Source of the DNA: Dugong dugon
Taxonomy: Eukaryota; Chordata; Mammalia; Sirenia; Dugongidae
DNA: 64,000 nucleotides
Direction of reading: 5' to 3'
NCBI GenBank assembly: GCA_030035585.1
Contig: CM057476.1
Span: 1,542,501-1,606,500, forward strand
The position numbers were made by a program, and so were the translations under genes. The notes beneath the pieces are model-generated. The model did not search any database and was not told the DNA's origin. It saw only the letters and a program-made list of their open reading frames with translations. How positions within the stretch are numbered: position 1 is the first letter of the stretch; each line of letters begins with the position of its first letter. Positions 51,061 through 62,605 of the stretch are shown piece by piece.

Positions 51061-52904
51061 CATTTACCACCAGCAGGCACTAATGACTCTTAAATCCCCA
51101 GTGGGAGCTGTTCCTTTGGGGAATCTCATGCCTCTTGTCTGATACAGGCTGCCCTATTCCTTGGGGGCTTCTGTTGTTTCCCGAGGGCAGCACAAACCCC
51201 TACTTGAGAAGACGGAAGTGAGTTGAAATCACCTCTTAAGGAATAAAGGTCAGTGGGAAGGAGAAAAGGCAAAGGTCACAAAGTGTTGCTTTAAATGCCC
51301 TGATAAGGCCTGCAAACACCTTGTGTTTCCAATTTTGAATTCGTTGCCAAAGTTAGCAATCGAAAGCACACACATTTTATGTAACATTCCAGGCTGCTGA
51401 CAGTTTTCTAGAAAAAAAATCAGAGGCTCTGGCAGTGCTGGTCCTGTTCTATAGGGCCATCATCAGCTTGTTCTTACAGCAGCTGTTCTCCAATTTGCCA
51501 CAGCCCCCACCTGCCTGCTTCTCTCATCCTGTTACCTGCTCGGCCTCCGAAGTTTTGACCCCTGGCTAAGGGTTGCTATGAGTCAGAACTGACTCTGTGA
51601 CAGTGTTTTTTTTTTTTTTTTTTTTTGCCTTACAGTTTGCTATTAAAGCTGTTGAGTTCACCCCCTGTCAGCTCAGTTTGCGATTTGGGCCAACCATTTA
51701 ACCTCCTTATGCTTCCATTTCTCATCTGCCGAAGGAGATGCTGCAATCCTGTTATGGGGGTTGCCATGGCCTGGATGGATTGGAAAATGCTTGGAAAAAT
51801 TAAAGCTGCTTCATGAGATTGAAGGGTTGGCTGCTCCAAATTATGGGGCATGAGTTCAACTCCACCACCAATCCAAGGGTGGTATTTAGCCACCCTCGTA
51901 CTTGCTGATGGAAATGATTTCTCATTTTCATAAACAATCCTGCCAAGCAAGTGATTTAATTGACTTAGTGAGTCTTATGGTGAGACTCAGACCTGGCCAG
52001 GAGCGTGCATTTATTTCCATTCCCATCAATGGAAATTTCCTTAGAATTAGGGAAGAGGGTGTGCCTTTATCTGGTCTCCGCGTACAAGGTGGCCTCTTGT
52101 ATTTCTCAGGACCCAGGACGCAGCGCTGAACTCTTCGTGGCTGTAACTGGTGACAGGAGTGGACCCTCCCAAGGGGACACGCTGACCTCTCCCTGCCCAG
52201 ACACCATTTGGGAGGGAGTCTGGTGATCTTGTACCCACCGGTCCCAGCTGAGCTCTAGCGTGGCCTCAGGGCTGCCCTAGCTGCAGCTACAGTGCTGGCC
52301 CGTAAATATTTAAATGGCAGTTCAGCTTGCCAACCATGCACGTCAGGGGCAAAGATCAAGCTTTTTGACCTTTTGTCAGTTTACGCAGCAAAATGTAATT
52401 CCCTCGGTTTCCTTTTTGAAAAAACACTGTTGTCTCTTTTTCATGACTGAAATGGCTGTCTCCCCCCCAAACACCAAGGAGAGAATATGTAAGGGTTTTT
52501 GCATCTGTTGTAAATGTATAAATGCAAATAATAACATTCACATCCTTGACCACAGAGGCTGGGCATGTTTTTTGTCTCAGATCCACACATGGAACTATTT
52601 GGGGGTTGGACTTTGCACAGTTTCCTTTCTGAAAGGGGGAAGTGAGTGGCTACTCTCTCCTCTGTGTCTCTTGAGCCTCTCGTGGATTCTGTCTGTCTTC
52701 AAATCTGCTTCTTTATTTTCTCTACCACAGGCTAACTCTCCAATACTCTCATTTTCTGTGTTCTTGTAGCTTCTGCTCACACAGGCCTTTCTGACTTTGC
52801 TCTCCTTTAATAGGCTTTTCACCCTTGTTCCCTAATCCTAACTTGCTGCAGGTCTCTTGGTCTCCCAAGAAAAATTTCTGAGGCGGAGAATCTAGTTTTT
52901 GAAA
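51061..52904. other. Largest repeat-poor block of the 44-56 kb region
   Basis: It contains a reversed MIR at about 51670-51770 (CCAACCATTTAACCTCCTTA) next to a SINE-tail remnant with a T run (about 51570-51626). Otherwise it is not recognised. A 151-codon + frame (52314-52769) has no domain or splice context and is not called. Motif clusters suggest possible regulatory sequence (see 51263-51330). Confidence 0.45.
51263..51330 (+). promoter_or_regulatory. Cluster of nuclear-receptor, GATA and FOX-like motifs
   Basis: GGCAAAGGTCA (51268-51278) fits the HNF4/RXR direct-repeat pattern. CTGATAAGG (51300-51308) fits GATA. TGCAAACACC (51311-51320) fits FOX. All are within 55 bases. Motif co-occurrence alone is weak evidence. 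Confidence 0.2.
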
Positions 52905-55343
52905 TTTTTTGTACTTTGTTGCTGTTATTGAGAATATATACAGCAAAACATGCATCAATTCAACAGTTTCTATATGTACCATTTACTGACTGATTCCATT
53001 CTTCAAGTTTTGCAACCATTTTCACCCTCCTTTTCTTTCTTTCTTTTTTTTTTTTTACCGTGAATGTTTTAAAAATAATATTTTATTGTGTTTCAGGTGA
53101 AAGTTAACACAGCAAATTAGGTTCCCCTTTAACCATTTTTGTACAGATTGTTCCGGCCATTGGTTACAGTTTTTACAATGTGCCAGCGTTCTCATTATTT
53201 CCATTCTGTTTGTTCCCTTCCCCTCCTTGCCTTCTCATCTTTGCTTTTGGGTAAATGTTGACCGTTTGGTCTCATATAGGTGATTGTTTAAAGGAGCACG
53301 TTACTCACGGATGATACTGTTTATTTCATAAGCCAATCTATTATTTGACTGAAAGGAGACCTGCAGAAATACTTTCAGTGCCAAGTTCAAAGGGTATCTT
53401 AGAGCAACAGTCTTGGGGGTTCCTCTAGTTCTTATCGGTCCAGAAGGTCTGGACTTTTTAAGGAATTTAAGTATTGTTCTACATTTTTCTCCCATTCTGT
53501 CTGGAACCTTCTCTTGTGTCCCTGGTCAGAACAGTCGGTAGTGGTAGCTAGGCACCATCTAGTTCTTCTGGTCTCAGATTCTGGCCTCTAGTTTGTGAGG
53601 GCTATTAGTCTCGTGGACTAGTTTCTTATTTGACACTTTGATTTTCTTCATTCTTTTGCTCCATACAAGTAGAGACCAATAGTTGTATCTTAGATGGCTG
53701 CTCACAAGCTTTTAAGACTCCAGATGCTACTCATCAAACTTGGATGAAGAACATTATCTTTGTGAATTGACTAAGCTGTCCCCCAAGACTATGATCCTAA
53801 GGCTTTTAACCTAGTAAACCAATCCCATGAGTTGTTTGGATATGTCAAGGAAGCCTCCGTAACTTTTTCCCCTAATAGGTTGGTATATATGTGGGTATGT
53901 ATGCAGCACACACAAACGTGTATATACATATGCCTACAGAAACACCTATACGTGCACGTGCATTTACAGTATTTTTGCAAGTAATGCACCCATGTAAATA
54001 ATATATGCACTGCGCGCCTAGGAAAACAACATGTGGGGGTTGCACGGTTGGCTTGGCAAAAAATGTTGAACATGCGTGCTATTTGTGTAAAAATACCGTA
54101 CTCGCATATGGCTTCCTATACACATATATGCATCCATATCTACCTATGTAACCACACACATATTTTTTGGTTGTTTTTACTGTTGTTGCAAAATTATATG
54201 TTATGGCATTTACTGAAATTGTCCCTTTTTCTTGTGTACTTCTTGGTGTCTTCATTTACGTTGGTCAAGTTGTGCTGACTTCACCCATATTTGGGATTGC
54301 CTTTCCCATTACCGAAAGTAGCAAGTGTCTACTATCTAGAAGGTGATTCTGCCTCCATCTCTCATCCCTGGTAACCATCAAAGAACTTTGCTTTGTGTAT
54401 ATCTATTCTTGGCTTTTTATAATAGTGCAACCATACAGTATTTGTCTTTTGGTGATTGAGTTGTTTCACTCAGCAGAATGTCCTCCAGGTTCATCCATGT
54501 TGTAAGATGTTTCAAGGACTCCTCATTATCCCCTACAGTTGTGTAGTATCCCATTGTATGTGTGTACCACAATTTGTTTACCCATTCATTCGTTGATGGG
54601 CACTTAGGTTGTTTCTGTCTTTTTGCTGTTTCTCACCCTCCTTTTCTGAGTTGTTACTCCCCTGTTAACATAAATTCACTGCCCCCTAAGGTTTCTATCA
54701 AATATTTCCAGTTGCTGTTGTAAATTTGATCCCATATAGATAGTTCTTAAAAAGGCTTAATGCTCAAGGTAGACATCTTTTGCTAGCTGAGCTGAACTAT
54801 CATTTGGTTTTAAGAAGACACCAGGGGATATTTTTGGTTTAAAGTTTAAAGATTATCTCAGGGCAATAGTTGCAGGGGTTTATCCAACCTTCATGGCTCC
54901 AGAAGTCTGGAGTTCCTAAAACTGTAAAATTCTGTTCTACATTTTCCCCCTTTTGATCAAGATTCTTCTACAGAATCTTTGATCAAAATGATCAGTAACA
55001 GTAGCCAGGCACCATCCAGTTCTTCTGGTCTTATGGCAAAGGAGGCAGTTATTCATGGAAGCAATTAGTCATACATTCCATATCCTCCTCCTATTCCTGA
55101 TGCTCCTTCTTCCTCTCTTGCTCCAGGTAAATAGAAACCAATTGTCGTGCCTCAGATGGCAGCCTGCAAGCTTTTAAGACTCCAGGCACTACACAATGAA
55201 CTAGGAGGTAGAACAGAAGTACTAAACATGCTATTAGGCTAATTAGCTGGGATGTCCCATGTAACAATGATCCTAAACCTCCAAACCAAGGAACCAAATA
55301 AATCCCATGAGGTTTTTGGTTGTTCATAAGCAACCTCAGCAGC
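52905..55343 (-). mobile_element. L1 3' end (host copy), split by another L1
   Basis: Pieces at 52905-53021 (GAGAATATATACAGCAAAAC) and 54648-55343 (GAGTTGTTACTCCCCTGTTA to CATAAGCAACCTCAGCAGC) are continuous in the paralogue at 8043-8358. Confidence 0.88.
53037..54632 (-). mobile_element. L1 3' end, 1.6 kb, nested in an L1
   Basis: It begins with a T run (reversed tail) and 'TTTTATTGTGTTTCAGGTGA', and ends in 'TTCGTTGATGGGCACTTAGG'. The exact 15-bp duplication TCACCCTCCTTTTCT lies at 53022-53036 and 54633-54647. It is 5'-truncated and has no open frame. Confidence 0.95.
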
Positions 55344-55348
55344 TAATC

Positions 55349-55461
55349 TTTTTTTTTTTTTTTTTCATTGTTGTAAGTATATCTATCACACAACTTTTGC
55401 CAATTCAACTTTTTTAGGCATACAACTTATTGACAACAGTTACAAGAATTGGCTGTGCAAC
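55349..55461 (-). mobile_element. L1 3' terminus, antisense, cut by an LTR
   Basis: A T17 run, then 'TGTAAGTATATCTATCACAC' and 'GGCTGTGCAAC', as in other antisense L1 starts here. It stops where the LTR begins. Confidence 0.7.
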
Positions 55462-56040
55462 TGTAAAAACACTGTGGGGCCATCATCTGACTTTCTCTAA
55501 CTTCACAAGGGGGAAGGAGAATCAAGATCAACAGCCCAAGGCTGATTCCTATGAGGCGGAGGTCACACATGCCTCCTCTCTCCACCGTCTTTACCAATTC
55601 TGACACTGTCCCTCCCACAGCACTCTCTACTTCTCTTCTGGGTTTAATAATTCATTGCAATGGCCACATAGGACTCACAGACCATACTGACGATTATGGG
55701 TTTTTTTAGGGAAGTAACAGATACAGTGCAGGCTCAGAAACACTCAGTATATAGTTCTTCCATCAGGACAGCCTCTCCCTAGCTGTGCTCGTAGGCACGC
55801 CTCTCCCTGGTCCTCATTCTCTGCCCAAAGGCACTCAGCTTTCTCTCTCAGTGGGCTGGGAAGCCCACCACACCGTCTCCCGCTTGCCAGGTCTGTGCTG
55901 CTGCTTCTTGCTGCCTTACAACTTGCTCTCTCTCTCTGTCAGTCTTCTGGGTCCAGGAGCTTCTCAGCGCAGGGATCCTGGGTCCACAGGATGCACTGGC
56001 TCTTCTTCCTTTTGGTGGTGGTGTATTGGGCTCCTACTGA
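55462..56040 (-). mobile_element. LTR element, paralogue of 44364-46721
   Basis: TTCATTGCAATGGCCACATA and 'GGAGCTTCTCAGCGCAGGGA' align with the copy at 44.4-45.8 kb and show its uninterrupted order. The left terminus TGTAAAAACA follows GCAAC (55457-55461). The right end is not defined. Confidence 0.7.
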
Positions 56041-56268
56041 GAGGAAGGGCCTGGGGTGCCTCTATCTCCATGACCAGCCTCACCTGTTGGGTCCCCGTGT
56101 GATTCCTGGATGCCGGCCTCTCCGTGTAGTTTGTTGCTCCCTTAGTGGTGTGGAATTCCTTCCGTGTGTTTTTTCATGAGCTTCTCTGTCTGTCTTGAAC
56201 CACTTCCCTGCCCACTCCCAGCTGCAGCTCAGATAAAGCAAATACAGAGGAGATGAAGAACAGCTGAA

Positions 56269-56482
56269 GGAACCCTGATAGCACAGTGTTTAATGCGCTC
56301 AGCTGCAAACCCAAAGGTCTGTGGTTCGAACCCACCAGCCACTCAACGGGAGAAAGCTGTGGCAGTCTGCTTCCGTAAAGATGACGACCTTGGAAACCCT
56401 ATGGGGCAGTTCTACTCTGTTCTATAGGGTCACTGTGTTGAAATCGACTCGACAGCAACGGGGTTGGTTTGGTGGTTTGGAA
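56269..56482 (+). mobile_element. Class A SINE, long variant
   Basis: AAGGAACCCTGATAGCACAG head, GAAATCGACTCGACAGCAAC tail, TTTGGTGGTTTGG end. Confidence 0.9.
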
Positions 56483-56498
56483 GAATAGCTGACAACAT

Positions 56499-56549
56499 AG
56501 TGTGTGTGTGTGTGTGTCTGTGCGCGTGTGTGTGTGTGTGCGCGTGTGA
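56499..56549 (+). repeat. GT/GC microsatellite
   Basis: (GT)n with GCGC interruptions (GTGCGCGTGTG), about 50 bp. Confidence 0.9.
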
Positions 56550-56579
56550 ACTCTGATGCCTCTTCTTCCCACCTACATG

Positions 56580-56730
56580 ACTGTGAAGAAGTAACTCAAC
56601 CTCCCTGTTACTCAGTTCTCTCATGTATACAGTGGGAATGGTGCCAGTATCTACGTGTTAGGGGAGTGGTGGGCCATGTAAAATTCTCAGGAACCTGCCC
56701 GGCCCGCGGGAGGAGCTCAGGAAACCGCTC
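56580..56730 (-). mobile_element. MIR element, diverged
   Basis: AGTAACTCAACCTCCCTGTT and CTCATGTATACAGTGGGAAT match a reversed MIR. Confidence 0.65.
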
Positions 56731-56814
56731 GTCGCCCTCTTTTCCATCACTGCGTGGCAGCTCTATCTATAGTCCGTGCTCTTCACTCTCGTAACTGTGC
56801 CCTAATCCCACCTG

Positions 56815-57010
56815 ACTTGTGTCCTTATAGAAGAGGAGAAGAAACGCGGAGAGAGGCAGAGAGAGGGAGAATGCCATGTGACCCTGTAGCTGCAGCTGAG
56901 GAATGCCTGGAGCCACCGGAAGCTGGGAGAGACAGCAATCAACACTGCTGACACCCTGGTCTCAGCCTCCAGAACTGTGAGAGAATAAATTTCTGTTGCT
57001 CAAAGCCATC
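56815..57010 (+). mobile_element. MLT1-type LTR fragment
   Basis: TTGTGTCCTTATAGAAGAGG, GAATGCCATGTGACC and 'CCTCCAGAACTGTGAGAGAA' then TAAATTTCTGTTG: the 3' part of an MLT1 (ERVL-MaLR) LTR. Confidence 0.75.
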
Positions 57011-57024
57011 TACCTACCAACCAA

Positions 57025-57228
57025 CCAACCAGTTGCCATTAAGTTGACTCCAACTCACGGCGACCCCACGTGTGTCAGAGTAGAACTGTGCTCCATAGGG
57101 TTTTCAAGGCTGATTTTTCAGAAGTAGATCACCAGGCCTTTCTTCCGAGGCATCTCTGGGTGGACTCAAACCTCCAACCTTTCGGTTAGTAGCCAACTCC
57201 TTAATCATTTGCAATACCAAGGGGTACC
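57025..57228 (-). mobile_element. Class A' SINE
   Basis: ACCAGTTGCCATTAAGTTGA to TTGCAATACCAAGGGG. Confidence 0.9.
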
Positions 57229-58714
57229 TTAAAGCCACCTACTTTGTGGTGTTCTGTTCTGGCATCTGTAGGAAACCAAGGCATGTTGTAAGGCATCTGG
57301 CCCGTGGGCGCTCCTGAGGACCTGCCTGCACTGGGAAGTTCAGCTTCACTGCACAGTGAAATGGGCTGATTTGTGTGCTGGACACAGTGCCCACCATTGC
57401 CTCCAGAGAGCATCACTGGCCCCCATCCCTTCGGGCGCTGAGACACAGGTAAGAGACCAGAGCCTGAGCCGGCGTCCCCAGCGAGGTGCTCTAAGGCGTT
57501 CTCAGTCTGCCTTAACACCCTTCCTTTCTATGACATTTACGGAGCAGTTTTTTTTTGAAAACCAGGCTGGGTAAATTCTTGCAGGAGAAAATGCTGCTTG
57601 TAATCTCTTTGACATTTTCCTCCGAGGCCAGAAGGCTTGCATTTATTACCGGTGATTTTCCTTTCGGGCACAGGCTCAATTTACATCCTAGAAGCAGTGT
57701 GCATTTTGAAAGAAACCCCTCTGCCCTGTCACTCCCCCTGAGCAGTTAAGCAAACAACTCACACCTTCATTTGTTGACTCAGTTGACCCGAAGGGGTCTT
57801 CAGACAAGGAGACTGAAGCCAGGCCTCCCTGGGTGAAGGATGGAGGTCAGTGTTTATAGGGGCTACAAGGTTTTCAGCAGCTTCCATTATGGGCTTCAAA
57901 CACCAAGACAGAGAGACTCTCTCTGGGCATATTGGCTTGGGTGAGTTTCCGGGGGGGGTGGGGGGGTGGTGCAGAGGCCCCCAGGGACGGGCAGGCCCCC
58001 TGCAACCAGGTCATGCAGTGTGGTAAGGCTTCCCTCATTTGAGCCCCCGAGAAGGGAGGCAGTGTGCTGTGAGATGCTTCTATGTCCCCGGTGGTGGCAA
58101 TGAGCCGAGGGCTGCATGGAGTAGAACTCACACAGATGTGCTGTTAAAGCTGTTCTAGTTAGAGGCCCAGACGCAAGCCGGCAGCTCGTGCTAAAGATGC
58201 CCCAGTGAGACCCTGGAGGCTTTTAAGAATGGAAGAGGCAGCTGGGTGTGAACACACAGCGTGTGAGGAGCAGAAACACCCCCTTTGGGGCTGTGTGCCA
58301 GCTACCCACTGCGGGGGTGCCCCTTGGTGTTGGAGCTCAGGAGCAGATTCCATGGTGCGCGTAAGCTGCCTCTGTTGCCGGCAAGCCCTCAGGAGACCCC
58401 CGTCAGGGAGTCAGATCACTGGAGGGCGAGCCCACATCTGGTTGGTGAGTGCTCACGGTGGTTTCTTCAGTGTCAGTGATGTGCTCCACACGCCCACCAC
58501 CTCCTCCCCGCGTCCTGGATTGACGGGGTTTGTTTCATCTCTGACTCACAGACAGGGCACGAGCTGAGATTTTCCAGGGCCGATGGGGAGAGGGGATTCA
58601 GGGTAGATTCTCCCCCGGGGTCTCAGGGGTCTGAAGTGTTGCCAGTCCTGTCACTGCCGTTGCGTGAATAACTGAGTATTCCCAGGGTCTCCGGCCTTCT
58701 TCCGGAGAAAGACC
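57229..58714. other. Repeat-poor stretch
   Basis: No interspersed repeat is recognised over almost 1.5 kb. Possible splice-like pairs occur (acceptor CCTCCAG at 57399-57405 and donor ACACAG|GTAAGA at 57448, 42 open bases between), but without protein support. A G run lies at 57950-57969. Confidence 0.45.
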
Positions 58715-59105
58715 TCGTTGATGTCAGTTACCGTCGAGTTGGCTGTGACTTATGGTGACCTCATGCACGACAGAATGAAACTTTGTCCGGTCCTGTGCCA
58801 TCTTCAAGGTCGTTGGTCTGCTCGAGTCCATTGTAGTGGTCACTGTGTATTATAAGTGCCTTCCAACCTGGGGGGCTCATCTTCCAGCACTATGTTGGGC
58901 CATGTTCTGTTGTGATCCATAGGTTTTCATTGGCTCATTTTTGGAAGTAGATCTCCAGGACTTTCTTCCTAGTCTGTCTTAGTCTGGAAGTTCTGTTGAA
59001 ATCTGTCCACCATGGGTGACCCTGCTGGTGTTTAAAATACTGGTGGCATAGCTTCCAGCATCACAGCCACATGCAAGCCACCACAGTACAACAAGCTGAC
59101 AGGCA
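58715..59105 (-). mobile_element. Class C SINE
   Basis: GTCAGTTACCGTCGAGTTGG, CATTGGCTCATTTTTGGAAG, CCACCATGGGTGACCCTGCT. A close relative of 24576-24966. Confidence 0.82.
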
Positions 59106-59389
59106 GGTGGTGGAGATAGGCCGAAGACTCTCCCATTTAAGGTCTTGTCTTGGCCAAGCTTCTGAGTAGGGGGTAGGGGGATCAACTGTCCTGAATTTTC
59201 CAGGATTGAGGGGACTCCCAGGATGGGGGTTGTCAGTGCTAAAACTGGAGAAGTCCAGAGTATACCAGGAGTTGGTCTCCTTAGTAAGCAGTGTCCTCTA
59301 TTTGGGGGTCTCCTCCACTGCCCACAGTATATCTCCATGGAAGAAATAGCTAGGTGTTCACCAAAGATTTTTTTCCCAGTGGCATACAG

Positions 59390-59735
59390 TGGCTGTGGGA
59401 AGCCATTTTCCAGCCCAGAAGCAATCTCCCAGCAGCCTTTGGGTCTAGGTGGGCCATGTGACTATTTCCCGCCAATGGGATGAGAGTAGAAGGTATGTCT
59501 GGTCATTCTGGGCCAAGGAGCTGGAGAAAGCACAGCCACTTCTCAATATGCCTGCTGGCTGGCTTTCAAGGACTTGAGGCCCTAGGAAATGGGGGAGCCA
59601 CAAGATGGCAGAGGCCTGGATCCCTGAGTCACTACATGGAAGGGAGCTGTCACCAGCCAGGAACACCTGCATTGATCTGTTATGTGAGCAAGAAATAAAC
59701 GTATGTTGTACCAAATCCCCAAATTTCAGTGGCTA
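59390..59735 (+). mobile_element. Old LTR-like dispersed repeat, family not assigned
   Basis: GGGCCATGTGACTATTTCCC to GAGCAAGAAATAAACGTATG. The AATAAA near the end and the overall layout fit an old mammalian LTR. Confidence 0.45.
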
Positions 59736-59737
59736 TG

Positions 59738-59942
59738 TGGTATGTTATTAGATGCCATGGAGTCGATTCTGACTTATAGTGACCCCATTTGACAGAGTAG
59801 AACTGCCCTATAGGGTTTCCTAGGCTGTAATCTTTATGGGAGCAGATTGCCAGGTCTTTCTTCCACGGAGCTGCTGGGCAGGTTTGAACTGCCAACCTTT
59901 TGGTTAGCAGCCAAGTACTTAACTGTTTGCACCACCAGTGCT
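59738..59942 (-). mobile_element. Class A SINE, long variant
   Basis: GTTATTAGATGCCATGGAGT to TTTGCACCACCAGTGCTT. Confidence 0.9.
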
Positions 59943-60179
59943 TACAGAACAGCTGGTTTTATCCTAACTAACACCTCACCATGATTCTGTCCCCTTACGA
60001 ACATCCTTGTTCATCAGCCTCCTCTAGCCACCTCACTCATTCACTCTCCAAATAAACTCATCCGCTGTTGTGCTGGGTGGAAAACCAAGAGACCTGTGCC
60101 TGGTGCTTTCAAGTTATAGGTTCCTTGAGAAGTGTGGAATCCATGTTGCTCTGTAACCGATATGAAAAATGGCGTTTTG

Positions 60180-60960
60180 GGTCCCACAAAATTTAACTCA
60201 CTAGGCGGCTAAAATTAATGAGCATGCTCTATATAATTCTAAAAATTATAGTAATTTTAGGTAGTTGGATTAATAAAGTAATCTGTATTTGTTGGGAGCC
60301 CTGGTGGCTATGAGTTGGAATTGACTCAACGGCAATGGGTTTTATACATTCGTTGTAGAAAAATTTTTTAAAAGTACAGAAAGTAATTTAGAAAAAATTT
60401 AAATTACCCGTAAATATGTTCCACCAGAATCATTATGAATAACATTTGATGTTTATAGCTTGAATCTTATTTTGCTGGATATTTAGAAAATGAAGTTATA
60501 TAGGTTGAACGTATTTTGGGAGGTTATTGGGCATTTTTAATTTTCTGCTTATCTATTTTCTAATTTTTTAAATAATAAATACATTATTAATAAATAGATT
60601 ATACATGTAATTCTAAAAGTTAAAATAATTTGGTTGCATCCATTATTACTCTTTCAAATACATTTCTAAAGGTAGAATTTCTGGGTCAAAAGATACCCAT
60701 GTTTTTCAGGCGCTTGATAAGTAGCGCTCAGTTGCCTAGCAGAGAGTTCTGTTCGCTCCATCTTGCATCAACAGTGGACGAAATGTGTTCTTTCTCACCT
60801 TGACAGTCAAGAGGAAATTCAGCTTGTTTAATTTCTTATTATTTATCATAGAAAACTTTGGAAGTAAAGATGTGTAAAAACTAAGGAAATAATAATTAGT
60901 GATGTATCTGCTCAGTGATAGTCAATGCTCACATTTTGGTGATGTCCTTTAGGCTTTTCT
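60180..60960 (-). mobile_element. Old L1 relic, antisense
   Basis: 'AGGTAGAATTTCTGGGTCAA' and TCCATCTTGCATCAACAGTG are antisense L1M phrases. Most of the block is AT-rich and diverged. Confidence 0.5.
60296..60342 (+). mobile_element. Internally deleted class A SINE
   Basis: The head GGGAGCCCTGGTGGC is joined directly to the tail TATGAGTTGGAATTGACTCA. About 110 bases of the middle are missing. Both outer ends are intact. Confidence 0.85.
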
Positions 60961-60964
60961 GTAT

Positions 60965-61265
60965 GGTATGTAGTGTGCATGCGTGTGTGCGTGCATGCAT
61001 GTGTGGGTATATGCATTGTGTATACACGAGTGTGCATGCATAGAAGTGTGTGCATGTGTGCACACATGTGTGAGTGTGTGCGTGTGTTTGCATATGCATC
61101 ATGCATGCACAGGTATATGCATGTAAGTGTGTGCATGTGTGCATGCCTGTGTGAGTGTGCATGTGTGTGAGCATGCATGCATGTGTGGGTATATGCATTG
61201 TGTATGCACAGGTGTGTGTGTATAAGTGTGTGTGCATGTGTGAGAGCATGTGTGCATGCACGCCC
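60965..61265 (+). repeat. Alternating purine-pyrimidine TGTGCATG-rich tract
   Basis: About 300 bp of imperfect TGTG/CATG repeats with longer duplicated blocks (GGTATATGCATTGTGTAT occurs twice, near 61007 and 61188). Spurious Cys/Val and His/Thr frames cross it. Confidence 0.9.
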
Positions 61266-62252
61266 ACGTGCTCCTGTCTGTCCATGAGAATCATATTGGC
61301 TGGGGTCAGTCCCCTAGACCAGGAGTGGGGGCGTGGATGCTAGTGGCAGCCAAGTGCACTCTGCTTGTCAGGGTGGTGGCAGGGTGCTCCCTGGCTGTGT
61401 GTGAGTCCAAGAGGCAGGAGTGGGCTTGAAGGCCTGGTCCTGTGACTCGGCGTTTGAGCTGTGTCACCTAGGGGACGATTTCCTCTTGTTCCTGAGGCGA
61501 TGACATTTAAGGTCCTTCCCAGCTTTGTCCGATTATGTGTTGAGCAGGGCACCTCCCATTCATGATGACTCTCCTGGTTTAAAGCTGGAGGCGTGAAACC
61601 TCCCCACCTCCCCCATGATGCGTTGTCATTCTGATCAAGGAGGCGTGTCTGCGCGCTCCTGCACATGAGTGTGTGACGTTTGATTGTTGGTGGAGAAGCA
61701 TCCCTTACAATGATGCCTCGAGGATGGAATGGAAACAGAAAGTCATTAAGAGCTGTGGAAAAACAGGTTAATCACTTCTGCTCACCGTGTGACTGCGCTT
61801 CTACGCTCACAGAGGTCGACGCTTGGGCGAAGCGTGAAGTGTGGTTCACTGGTGTGCTTTTCTCTTTTCATTTCTTTAAAAGCTTGGGAGTGCAAACAAA
61901 GCTCTTAACTGATTTAGTAATGGAAAAGAGCTTTAATGAATCCATTTAGTTAGGCAAGGAAGGTGGAAAAGGAAAGTGATTTCAGGTTTCTACTGGTTAG
62001 GGATCTTTCAGTTAAAAGAAAATGCATCTCCAGTGGACTCAGATATTGAAAGGAAATGTATAGACTCGCATAGCTTGAAAGTGCAGAAGTAAGGAAAGCA
62101 TCAGGCATGGTTTGATCCAGAGACTCAATATCATCACCAAGGACTTAGTTTCTTTTCTTCCTTCTCCCTGCTGCCAGCCTAGAAACCCCAGTAGGGGCTG
62201 CACAGATGGTGGTGGCTCTACAGACATACTTGACATACATACTGTTGTTACT
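61266..62252. other. Unassigned repeat-poor stretch
   Basis: No repeat or gene recognised. Confidence 0.45.
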
Positions 62253-62605
62253 TGATATACATTAGTTGCTGCCCAGTCAACTCTGACTCAGGCTCACCTT
62301 ATGTATAACAGAAGAAAACATTGCCTGGTCCTGCTCCATCTCTGGGATTGTTGGTATATTTGACTCCATTGTTTTGGCTATTGTCTCAGTGAATAGGAGG
62401 TAGCTTTTCCCAAGTTGCATCTTGAGTGCCTTGTAACCTTTGGGGCTCATCGTCCAGCCCTATTATCAGATAATATTCTGTTGTCATCCGTAAGGTTTTC
62501 ATTGGCTGATTTTTGGAAGCAGATTGCCAGACCTTTCTTCCTAGTCTGTCTTAGTCTCTAAGTGCTGCTAAGACCTGTCCACCATGGGTGAGCCTGCTGG
62601 TACGT
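62253..62605 (-). mobile_element. Class C SINE, diverged
   Basis: TTAGTTGCTGCCCAGTCAAC, TTTCATTGGCTGATTTTTGG, CCACCATGGGTGAGCCTGCT. Confidence 0.8.

Noticed and set aside
52314-52769. 151-codon + frame
   Set aside because: No domain, no splice context, and Cys/Phe/Leu/Ser composition typical of a chance frame in pyrimidine-rich DNA.
57399-57448. 42-nt microexon candidate with acceptor CCTCCAG and donor CAG|GTAAGA
   Set aside because: The acceptor tract is weak, and no protein or conservation evidence is available. Noted only inside the regional description.
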